Assembly (NCBI RefSeq): GCF_007904085.1
Contig: NZ_CP042329.1
Span: forward strand, 1 to 44,260
Reading direction: 5' to 3'
Source: Euhalothece natronophila Z-M001
GTDB lineage: Bacteria; Cyanobacteriota; Cyanobacteriia; Cyanobacteriales; Rubidibacteraceae
DNA: 44,260 bases
Shown: positions 10,006 through 17,164 of the stretch, in pieces
How the letters are laid out: each line of letters starts with the position of its first letter
How positions within the stretch are numbered: the first letter of the stretch is position 1
The notes under the pieces: generated by a model
Told to the model about the DNA's origin: nothing
Seen by the model: the letters and a program-made list of their open reading frames with translations, nothing else
Databases searched by the model: none
Program-made: the position numbers and the translations under genes

Positions 10006-10160
10006 AGCAAGTGCGGGGTGCAGCGTCTTCTCTGTCGATGTTGGGCTATTCAGATCACAAGGTGAATGATCCCCCCAGTTCACTAGAATGGGAGCAAGGG
10101 TTGAACAATGAAGAACGAGAGAGCCAATTAGATATTGATTGGGAAACAGAGGAAGATTAA
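10006..10160 (+). pseudogene. Duplicated 3' end of tyrosine recombinase
   Basis: From AGCAAGTGCGG on, the sequence repeats the end of the recombinase gene (9174 onward) with few changes. It would encode QVRGAASSLSMLGYSDHKV...EEREsQLDIDWETEED, five residues longer than the intact gene's tail. The upstream catalytic part is absent. It is the relic of a second recombinase gene, or of the original tail displaced when brnTA entered. Confidence 0.8.
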
Positions 10161-10408
10161 CGGGATTTACGGTTCGGGATACTAGCATTTAACGATGTAA
10201 GGTTAGGGGAGGGAAATTGAGTCGGTTCCCAACAAAAATATAATTGCTTGTTGATCCCAACAATTAGTGTTATGCTTAAGTAACGAGAACAAAGATCGGT
10301 GACTACGTTTGATTTCAGTATTAATAGTTTTTTTCAGCTTCGTATTGACAGACTCCCTCCGAAATCTTGCCTCACTACACAATTCCTGATTGAGGAGAAT
10401 TTACGTCA

Positions 10409-10696
10409 ATGTCAATTTATATCGGTAATCTAAACTATTCAGCAACCCAAGAAGACTTGAGCGAAGTTTTTGCTGAATATGGAACAGTTAAGCGAGTTCA
10501 TTTGCCTGCTGACCGAGAAACAGGTCGGATGAGAGGATTTGGCTTCGTTGAAATGTCATCTGAAAGTGAAGAATCCAATGCGATTTCTGAGCTTGATGGT
10601 GCAGAATGGATGGGGCGCGAATTAAAGGTTAACCCCGCACGTCCTCGTGAAAATAAAAATTCATTTGGTGGCGGTCGCAAAAACCAACGTTTCTAA
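10409..10696 (+). CDS. RRM-domain RNA-binding protein (Rbp type)
   Basis: A 95-residue single-RRM protein. RNP2 is IYIGNL (residues 3-8) and RNP1 is RGFGFVEM (about residues 42-49). A short Gly-rich basic tail (FGGGRKNQRF) follows. These cyanobacterial Rbp proteins bind mRNA and are often cold-induced or linked to thylakoid mRNA localisation, including photosystem transcripts. The start is preceded by GAGGAGAATT 11 bp upstream. Upstream sequence 10161-10408 has a TTGACA at 10346 but no clear -10. This copy is intact; 42306-42586 is broken by several indels. Confidence 0.93.
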   Translation: MSIYIGNLNYSATQEDLSEVFAEYGTVKRVHLPADRETGRMRGFGFVEMSSESEESNAISELDGAEWMGRELKVNPARPRENKNSFGGGRKNQRF

Positions 10697-10868
10697 GTCC
10701 TGAAAGTCTCTAGTATCAATCACAATCAACGCTTTGGGAGAGTAAATCAGTTTTGAGTAGGCTTTCCGAAAGCGTTTTTTAAATTTTCTTCAAAAGTCTG
10801 TAACTCTGTTCATCTGATCGTGTAATGTATATTGATGATATTGAAGATTATTTCGAGTTTGGATTTTC

Positions 10869-10918
10869 CTTAACACCCCCTTCAGATCAGGCTTCTAGAA
10901 AATTGTGGAGGTGTTAAG
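10869..10918. terminator. Inverted repeat between RRM gene and secreted-protein gene
   Basis: CTTAACACC and GGTGTTAAG are perfect 9-bp arms with a 32-base loop between two converging genes. A terminator or structured 3' end is likely, although the loop is long. Confidence 0.5.
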
Positions 10919-10933
10919 TATTTACCGCAAGGA

Positions 10934-11179
10934 TTAATAAAACCACTTTTTGGGAGGGCGACGACGGAAACGACGACCACCACGGCGGCGAGGAGAATGG
11001 TAAGCCTGTTTGTCACTTTCCTCCTCTACCTTGACATTGGTATCAGTCTCAATAGCGTCACGTACCTGAGAGGAAGTAGCAGCTTCAGCACTCATGGCAC
11101 TGACTGACAAGGTTAAGGGAGTAGCTAATAGAACTAAGCCGAGAAGATGTTTGAATTGGCGTTGGTTTAAGAATTTCAT
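10934..11179 (-). CDS. Small secreted arginine-rich hypothetical protein
   Basis: An 81-residue protein with a classical Sec signal peptide: basic start (MKFLNQRQFKH), hydrophobic LLGLVLLATPLTLSVSA, and a likely cleavage after SAEA at about residue 33. The mature part is short, acidic first (DTNVKVEEESDK) and then strongly basic (HSPRRRGGRRFRRRPPKKWFY). No family is recognised. It may bind polyanions or membranes outside the plasma membrane, which is inference only. It converges with the RRM gene. The second copy (42818-43061) is broken by indels. Confidence 0.7.
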   Translation of the reverse strand: MKFLNQRQFKHLLGLVLLATPLTLSVSAMSAEAATSSQVRDAIETDTNVKVEEESDKQAYHSPRRRGGRRFRRRPPKKWFY

Positions 11180-11350
11180 GATGTTTTTCTACCTTTTTAC
11201 CTTCACTTCTCCCATAGGTAGAAAATTCATGTTTTATGCAACCGAATCGAAGAAAAATCTTAGTTCTCGCTACTTACTCTCCTGTAACCCCCTTTAAATG
11301 GTTTTTTTGAGCGATCTGCTAAAATCTATTGGGAGATTTAGTTTAATTTT

Positions 11351-14300
11351 CTAACGATTAATTCTGGTTAAAAATTCCTCAAATAAGGGATCACCAAAAT
11401 TCATGAAACGTAAGGAAGAATCTTCAGCAAACACTTCTGGATAGAAGGTCACTTGATAAGTATTATTAGAGTCTTTGACTTGCCAAGTCTTGTCTCCGCG
11501 GTCTATCCACTCCACTCCCTGTGAAGCGAGAACCTGCGAGGTTGTCATTAATTGTTCAATTCCTTTTGGGGAAATAGGCGAGGTAGGAAGCGGTTTTTGG
11601 ACTTCTGCTAAATCTGCATCTACATCTCTTGTTATTAGATCATCGACATCCATTTCCATCTGGACATTTTTGAAATTTTGCTCAAATTCTGCCATTAAGA
11701 CATCTTCTTCTTGGGGATCTGCACTCATGACCGCTTTTTCAATGAAGGTGGGAACTTCTGCGAGAATCGGTTGAACATGACCGACAACATTCTGAAATAA
11801 ATTAATGCGATCGCGCAGCCGCCGATAAACTTTTGCTTCTACTGTTCCATCATAGTAAAGGTTATGAATCCTAACTGTAGAATATTGTTGTCCAATGCGA
11901 TCCAATCGTCCGATTCGTTGTTCTACTCGCATCGGGTTCCAAGGTAAATCATAATTGATTAAAACCCCACAGGTTTGTAAGTTTAACCCCTCACTGGCTG
12001 ATTCGGTACAAATTAACAGTTTGATTTCTCTATCCCGAAAACTACGTTTAATCTCTTCTTTGGGAACAATCCGCCATTTTTGATCTTCGTAAATTTCCCC
12101 ACCTCGTCCTGAATAACACCCTAATTGTGTTCCATAGAGTTGCTGTAAGGATTCTCGCAAATAGTCCATTGTGTCGGTGTATTGGGTGAAGATAAGAATG
12201 CTTTCGCGGTTTAGAAATTCTTGACTGAGGAGACTGATGAGAAATGATAGTTTGCTGTCTTCTCCTGTATTCTCAAACTGACGCAGTAACTCTTCTAAAT
12301 ACTCGATTTCTTTCGGGTCAACGGGTTCGGCTAAATATGATTCTAATCCAGAGATGACGGCATCATCTACTTCATCTAGTTCCAGTAAATCATCTTCGGT
12401 GACGCTAATTCCCTCTAAACGGCGTTGGAGAGACTGGCGAATGGCATAAAAGGAACTGGTGAGGCGTTTTCGATATAGGGTCATTAAAAATCCTAATGCT
12501 TTCCGTTCCTGCTTTTGTGCGAGGCGATAAAAATCTCGAACATAATCACTGACAGCACGATATAGGGGGATTTCACGACTTGGTTCCAGGTTAATGGCGT
12601 GATCTTGAACTTCTCGCGTGGGAACTTCTTGTTCTAGCATTCCCCGTTGATAATACTCTCGCAGGGTATCTCGGGTGTGGCGAAACATATAGTCTTTGAG
12701 GGGAGTGTTAATTGTTAGATATTGGCGAGAGGTGTTGAGGAAGGGTTTGTTGGTAAGGGTTGATTTATGGTTGGCAATCTTTTTCCCTTTTTCCCATGTA
12801 TCTTGGAGTTGATACGCTAAAACGCGATCTTTCTCTTTTAAATATTGTTGAAAACGCGGACAAGGAGTTCCCCCATAACGAAAATAGTCATAGCACATTT
12901 GTTGCCAAAAATCAAGGAGATTGGCATTGGGTTCATCTCCTAGAGATGCAAAATAATTACAGAAATTATCTCCATATTGCCAATGTCCTTTTAAACCGAA
13001 TAAATGGAGGAGATCAAAGACTTCTATGGGGTCAATTTGCATGGGAGTTGCTGATAATAAAATTAATGATTTCGCTTTCCCTGTCTCCCGTAACTGTTGC
13101 ATTAAAGTTAATAACCGATTGGGATTATCTTTTCTTGCTTGCGGCGTTTTTCGTCTGGCGTGATGGGCTTCATCTAAAATGACTAAATCCCAGGGAGTGG
13201 CTGCTAATAATTCCTCCATCCTTTCTTGACGGCGGATTAAATGACTGGAGGCTAGCACTAAATTTTTACTATCCCAAGGATTGGTAAAAGTTTCGTGATT
13301 TTCGGTTTTGCCATAACAGTCTTGAAACCTACTTTTACTATAATTCCAAAAATGTAAGTTAAATTTTTCTCGTAGTTCTTCTTGCCATTGAGTTTGGACA
13401 CTGGCTGGAGAAAGCACTAAGACTCGTTTGACTTTTTGGGTAATAAGAAGATACCGTAAAATTAATCCTGTTTCAATGGTTTTTCCTAATCCGACTTCAT
13501 CAGCAATGAGAAAACTATGGGGAAATTTGTTAGCGACGTGGCGAAGAATTTTAATTTGATGTAACCAAGGGGTAATAGGAATGGTTTTCAGGCAAAAATC
13601 TAGGCTTCCTTCATGGTTAGGAAGATTAAGTAAAATGTCCCATTGTTGTTTTTCTTCGTTGGTTATTTGTTGTTGGTTGGCGGTTTGAGTGTTAGGTAAA
13701 GGGCGAGTATCAAATTCTATTTTCTGATTCCAAGTGGGTTTGGTATTAGGGGTGTAGCGTAAGATTTTTTGACGCACTGCTTCGGGAACATCAAAAGTTT
13801 GGACATTTGGTGCAAAGTTATTCCAAAGTTGTTCAAAGCGAAATACTTCTTCTGAAACTCTTTCTAAGTCTCTTCCTTCTTCCCATGAACAGTAAACATG
13901 AAAGGATTCAACGTTTTGTTCCCAGCCACTTAGGGATTCATTATTTGATCCTAAAAATACTAACTGATTATTGTCAGCATCGGTAAAGATTCCTACTTTT
14001 TCATGAAAAATTTGTTGTGGATTAATTTGGGTGGGGGAGAACTCAGGAACGCCGTTTTTCTGGAGGGGAATTGCAATTTTAATGTCTAAGTATTCATTCT
14101 GAATTAACCAACTGAGAATTTCAAAATGTTTGAGTTCGACAAAGGTTTCAGGAGAGGTTAATTCTGCATCTAGGCGATTGGTTAAAGCGTCTCGTAATTT
14201 ATAGCCTTGTTTGATGGCTTCTAAGTCTTGTTGGCTAAATTGACAGCCCATAATGAGACGCATTTTTCCATTATTATCTAACATCGCGCCTAATCCTTGA

Positions 14301-14452
14301 GCTACTTTACTAAGGATGCGACTGTTAAAAAATCCTGATTTGCGGTCATATTGAACTGATCTTTCTAAGGCGGGAATGTAAAAGTCAAGGATGGGGTTAT
14401 GTTCGTTACTGGAATAGCCAATGCGCCAATGATAGTCAGGTAAGGTTTGCAT
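11351..14452 (-). CDS. PLD-like nuclease / SNF2-type helicase (defence)
   Basis: A 1033-residue fusion. The N-terminal ~200 residues form a phospholipase-D-like domain with His150-x-Lys152 (FHEK) and GSNNES at 168-173. Two RecA-like helicase lobes follow: motif I ADEVGLGKT (317-325), DEAH (427-430), SAT (467-469), then ESASEGLNLQ and RIGRLDRIGQ of the second lobe. Such helicases with DUF1156 methylases and DUF499 ATPases form Hma-type (helicase-methylase-ATPase) anti-phage systems; its role would be recognition or degradation of unmodified DNA. The start is preceded by (AATAACC)n repeats and no clear Shine-Dalgarno. The 3' part recurs at 43232-44260. Confidence 0.9.
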   Translation of the reverse strand: MQTLPDYHWRIGYSSNEHNPILDFYIPALERSVQYDRKSGFFNSRILSKVAQGLGAMLDNNGKMRLIMGCQFSQQDLEAIKQGYKLRDALTNRLDAELTSPETFVELKHFEILSWLIQNEYLDIKIAIPLQKNGVPEFSPTQINPQQIFHEKVGIFTDADNNQLVFLGSNNESLSGWEQNVESFHVYCSWEEGRDLERVSEEVFRFEQLWNNFAPNVQTFDVPEAVRQKILRYTPNTKPTWNQKIEFDTRPLPNTQTANQQQITNEEKQQWDILLNLPNHEGSLDFCLKTIPITPWLHQIKILRHVANKFPHSFLIADEVGLGKTIETGLILRYLLITQKVKRVLVLSPASVQTQWQEELREKFNLHFWNYSKSRFQDCYGKTENHETFTNPWDSKNLVLASSHLIRRQERMEELLAATPWDLVILDEAHHARRKTPQARKDNPNRLLTLMQQLRETGKAKSLILLSATPMQIDPIEVFDLLHLFGLKGHWQYGDNFCNYFASLGDEPNANLLDFWQQMCYDYFRYGGTPCPRFQQYLKEKDRVLAYQLQDTWEKGKKIANHKSTLTNKPFLNTSRQYLTINTPLKDYMFRHTRDTLREYYQRGMLEQEVPTREVQDHAINLEPSREIPLYRAVSDYVRDFYRLAQKQERKALGFLMTLYRKRLTSSFYAIRQSLQRRLEGISVTEDDLLELDEVDDAVISGLESYLAEPVDPKEIEYLEELLRQFENTGEDSKLSFLISLLSQEFLNRESILIFTQYTDTMDYLRESLQQLYGTQLGCYSGRGGEIYEDQKWRIVPKEEIKRSFRDREIKLLICTESASEGLNLQTCGVLINYDLPWNPMRVEQRIGRLDRIGQQYSTVRIHNLYYDGTVEAKVYRRLRDRINLFQNVVGHVQPILAEVPTFIEKAVMSADPQEEDVLMAEFEQNFKNVQMEMDVDDLITRDVDADLAEVQKPLPTSPISPKGIEQLMTTSQVLASQGVEWIDRGDKTWQVKDSNNTYQVTFYPEVFAEDSSLRFMNFGDPLFEEFLTRINR

Positions 14453-14491
14453 GGTTTGTTATTGGTTATTGGTTATTGGTTATTTGTTATC
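14453..14491. repeat. Heptanucleotide tandem repeat before helicase start
   Basis: On the coding strand AATAACC is repeated about four times and ends AATAACAAACC directly before the helicase ATG. It resembles cyanobacterial short tandemly repeated sequences. A nearly identical leader precedes the methylase (19928-19962), and a related one precedes vapB (16561-16588). Confidence 0.85.
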
Positions 14492-14522
14492 AACAAAATC
14501 TCTATTAGTAAGTTGAACCTCA

Positions 14523-15871
14523 TCCCGTTAAATCAGAGATTATAACGGGAGATTCCCATATAGACTCTTATCTAGGCAACCGTAGTTGCCCCCGACAGAC
14601 CGCCGTGACTGGGCTGTTTCACCACGGGCGCACCGACCGCAGTTAATCCTCGCTTTAATACCACTTCTGCTGCTGCTACATCCCTATCTTGTTGATATCC
14701 ACACTCTGGACAAACATGGAGACGTTGGTTTAAGTCCTTTTTCCCAGTATGAACTCCACAATTAGGACAAACTTGAGAAGTGTAATCCTTATCCACTTTG
14801 GCAAAATAGGTATCTGTTTGAGAACAGATATATTCCAAAATAGTTATGAATTGACCTAAGCCCATGTCTAGGGATTGTTTAGAGAACATTCCCTTACTCC
14901 AAGCTGTAAAGTTGATGTCTTCAACGAAGAGCATTCCAGTATCAGCGCAGAGTTGATGAGCAAGTTTGAAGTGGTAATCTTTGCGTTGATTAGCTACTTT
15001 TTCATGTAACTTAGCAATCCTCTTTTGTAACTTGAGATACTTTTCAGACCCTTTCTTCTTGTTGCGTAGTTTTCTTTGCAGTAATCCAATCTTGCGCAGA
15101 ACGCGATCAAGAAACTGTGGTCTTTTTATGGTTAAACCATCAGAGGTAGCTAGCATACTTTTAATTCCAATATCTATTCCCACTGCATGACCGTGAGGTG
15201 GTGGTGTTGGGACATCAACATCTAATTCCAAGGCTAAGTTAACGTAGTAGCCAGACGCTTTCTTAATGACTTGGACTTGTTTAATTTGAAATCCTTTTGG
15301 AATTTCCCGTGATTTAATGAACCTTACTTGTTTAAGTAAGGGCATTTTAATCTGATTACCTTCGACTTTAATCTTGTTACTAACGAGATTAAAAGACTTC
15401 ATCTTCTTCTTAAACCGAGGAAAGCCACAGCCTTTAGACTTCATGTCGTTAAAGGCTCGGTCAAGTTTCCTCAAAGTTTGTTGCATAGCCTGAGCATTCC
15501 CAGACTTAAGAAAGGGATAAGTTTTTTTAGCTTTGGTTAGGTTAGAGGATTGAATGTGGTAATTGGGGTATTCAAAAGGAGGAACAATATATTCCGAGGT
15601 GATCGAGCATGAATTAATCGGACAACTACGAGAGTTATACCAGAGCTTTCTTTCAGCCAAGGCATAATTCCAAACCGAACGACAAACATTGAGATTGTGT
15701 TCAATCTTTTCAATTTGTTCTTTCGTTGGTTTAATTTTGTAGTTGTACGTTAAATTCAACATCGACCAGATTTCTCAACATTAATCTGAGTTTAGCACCT
15801 ATCTTACATAATGGGTAAACTTATTGTAACTGTCCTGATTCATCTACCCGTTAACCTAACGGTATAACGGG
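14523..15871 (-). mobile_element. Solo-TnpB IS200/IS605-type element
   Basis: An intact tnpB is flanked by subterminal hairpins of the same sequence. Past the 3' end are TCCCGTTA (14523-14530) and TAACGGGA (14543-14550); past the 5' end are CCCGTTA (15847-15853) and TAACGGG (15865-15871). No Y1 transposase (tnpA) is present, so mobility would need TnpA in trans. The exact cleavage ends cannot be fixed by eye. It sits between the helicase gene and vapC. Confidence 0.7.
14572..15762 (-). CDS. tnpB: TnpB RNA-guided nuclease
   Basis: A 396-residue TnpB with an apparently complete catalytic set: RuvC-I Asp197 (VGIDIG), RuvC-II Glu281 (FVEDIN), a zinc ribbon with Cys332/335/351/354 and RuvC-III Asp361 (QDRDVAAA). 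TnpB proteins cut DNA guided by an omega/reRNA transcribed from the element's 3' end, favouring element retention. The tail LTAVGAPVVKQPSHGGLSG overlaps where that RNA would start, so a guide would derive from the flank just beyond 14523. No tnpA partner is present. It lies within the defence/toxin-antitoxin cluster on the same strand. Confidence 0.93.
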   Translation of the reverse strand: MLNLTYNYKIKPTKEQIEKIEHNLNVCRSVWNYALAERKLWYNSRSCPINSCSITSEYIVPPFEYPNYHIQSSNLTKAKKTYPFLKSGNAQAMQQTLRKLDRAFNDMKSKGCGFPRFKKKMKSFNLVSNKIKVEGNQIKMPLLKQVRFIKSREIPKGFQIKQVQVIKKASGYYVNLALELDVDVPTPPPHGHAVGIDIGIKSMLATSDGLTIKRPQFLDRVLRKIGLLQRKLRNKKKGSEKYLKLQKRIAKLHEKVANQRKDYHFKLAHQLCADTGMLFVEDINFTAWSKGMFSKQSLDMGLGQFITILEYICSQTDTYFAKVDKDYTSQVCPNCGVHTGKKDLNQRLHVCPECGYQQDRDVAAAEVVLKRGLTAVGAPVVKQPSHGGLSGATTVA

Positions 15872-15901
15872 AGTCTTCTCAGGAGGTTAAGATAAAATAT
15901 C

Positions 15902-16303
15902 TTACCTGCTATTATGTAACCAATTTTCTAGCTGTATATTGGGGATATTGATAAAGTGGCGAGTATTATCAGTAACAAGAATATCTTGGCGCGATCGCGC
16001 AACAGCAGCAATCAAAGCATCTAAATTTCCAGTTGGTTTTCCCATACGCCTAAGTTCTCCCTGAATCTTACCAAATTCATTAGCTGCTGGTGCATCAAAC
16101 CCAACTTTAGGTAAATTAATCTCAAACTTTCTTAGGGTTGCTAAATTTTTTTCAACGCGACTTGAACAGTAAACGCCTTTGTATAACTCCCCTAAAACTA
16201 AAGTTGAAAGATAGCATTCTTGATATTTCAAGCGAAATTGAGCAATCACATCAAAATTTTCCTTGATGATAGCAATGCAAATATTGGTATCTAGCAAATA
16301 CAT
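15902..16303 (-). CDS. vapC: VapC-type PIN-domain toxin
   Basis: A 133-residue PIN endoribonuclease. The four acidic active-site residues are visible: Asp5 (LLDTN), Glu39 (LGELYKG), Asp95 (NLDALIAA) and Asp112 (VTDN). It probably cleaves tRNA or rRNA when free of its antitoxin. The antitoxin gene lies 2 bp upstream on the same strand. Solo TnpB lies downstream. Apparently intact. Confidence 0.93.
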   Translation of the reverse strand: MYLLDTNICIAIIKENFDVIAQFRLKYQECYLSTLVLGELYKGVYCSSRVEKNLATLRKFEINLPKVGFDAPAANEFGKIQGELRRMGKPTGNLDALIAAVARSRQDILVTDNTRHFINIPNIQLENWLHNSR

Positions 16304-16305
16304 AA

Positions 16306-16554
16306 TTAAAAGTGATCATCAAAATTAACAGGTCTCCCAATATCTGCATGACGTTCTTGATCAATTTGTGCAAAAATATCTGTAATTTCTTGATCGTCTT
16401 TCCACTCACCAATCACTTCCTGTAATTTTTCCCATTGTTCGGTTTTATCACTAACTGTATCCACAAATTCAACGGAGACTTCTACACCGTCTTCAATGGC
16501 AATATCTTCCAAGAGTTCGATAAATTTTCCGCGTTTTATTCCTTTTACTTTCAT
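16306..16554 (-). CDS. vapB: VapB-type antitoxin
   Basis: An 82-residue partner of the PIN toxin. The N-terminal MKVKGIKRGKFIELLEDIAI is a strand-rich DNA-binding segment, and the acidic C-terminal half would occupy the toxin. An ORF remnant at 19960-20061 begins with a clearly related N-terminus. The upstream leader carries AATAACG heptad repeats (16561-16588). Confidence 0.85.
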   Translation of the reverse strand: MKVKGIKRGKFIELLEDIAIEDGVEVSVEFVDTVSDKTEQWEKLQEVIGEWKDDQEITDIFAQIDQERHADIGRPVNFDDHF

Positions 16555-16560
16555 TTTTTT

Positions 16561-16588
16561 ATTCTTCGTTATTCGTTATTCGTTATTT
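16561..16588. repeat. Heptanucleotide repeat before vapB
   Basis: About three units of CGTTATT on the plus strand (AATAACG on the coding strand), ending a few bases before the vapB start. Related to repeats before the helicase and methylase genes. Confidence 0.75.
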
Positions 16589-16608
16589 GAAGTTAGTCAA
16601 GAAAATAA

Positions 16609-16893
16609 CTACATATTATTAATTTTGACAGGACGGGCTTGATTATCTAACTCGGAACGATAGTTGTTTTCTAAATTTATCCACACCTCAGCCGATGTTT
16701 CTAAACTTTTACCTAGATCATTTGCAATCTCAGTTGTAATTTGTTGATCTCCTTTTAGAATTGCTTCAATTATTTCTACAGAATATCCCATTCTTTCTGC
16801 TAGATCATTTTTTGTCCAGTCCCGTGCTTCTAACTCCCGATTTACAATTTTTCCTGGTGCAACTTTTCTAGCTGGGGTTAATTTTCTACTCAT
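16609..16893 (-). CDS. higA: HigA-family antitoxin
   Basis: A 94-residue XRE-type antitoxin: HTH at about residues 25-60 (WTKNDLAERMGYSVEIIEAILKG continuing to TEIANDLGKSLET) followed by the HigA tail SAEVWINLENNYR. It has a good ribosome site (AGGAGGAC) and follows the truncated higB by 20 bp, the usual toxin-first higBA order. With its toxin broken it is probably an orphan antitoxin or autoregulator. Confidence 0.9.
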   Translation of the reverse strand: MSRKLTPARKVAPGKIVNRELEARDWTKNDLAERMGYSVEIIEAILKGDQQITTEIANDLGKSLETSAEVWINLENNYRSELDNQARPVKINNM

Positions 16894-16913
16894 TGTTCTA
16901 GTCCTCCTAATTT

Positions 16914-17113
16914 TTACTTGTGATAGTCTTCAATATCTATAATTAAAATATATTTACCATTGAAGTCTTTTTCTAAGGTTATAATTAAGCGCCATTGTTT
17001 ATTCAAACGAAGGGAATATTGTCCTTCTTTTCCTCGTTTTCCTTTTAACTTCTCAAATCGCAAACTTTTGAAGTTATAAAGCTCTCTTTCATTTCTTCTA
17101 TATTTTAAAGCGT
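16914..17113 (-). pseudogene. higB: higB toxin, 5'-truncated
   Basis: The frame ending at 16914 reads LKYRRNERELYNFKSLRFEK, then LKGKRGKEGQYSLRLNKQWR, then LIITLEKDFNGKYILIIDIEDYHK, the C-terminal two thirds of HigB. The usual N-terminal third is absent and replaced by repeat-like sequence at 17118-17164. No good start codon remains, so active toxin is unlikely. Confidence 0.8.
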
Positions 17114-17117
17114 AACA

Positions 17118-17164
17118 CCATGGACAATACTAGGTGGTGTTGGGGTTCGTTCCCTTCACCCAAC
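17118..17164. repeat. Degenerate interspersed repeat between higB remnant and methylase
   Basis: Contains GTTGGG (17139-17144) and CCCAAC (17159-17164) as inverted arms, resembling widespread cyanobacterial repeat ends. The motif GGTGGTGTTgggGTTCGTTC is shared, with changes, with the hairpin repeat at 34623-34641. It abuts the methylase stop codon and may be what truncated higB. Confidence 0.5.

Noticed and set aside
12760-13182. A 140-codon plus-strand frame inside the helicase gene
   Set aside because: Antisense to conserved helicase motifs; no family features.
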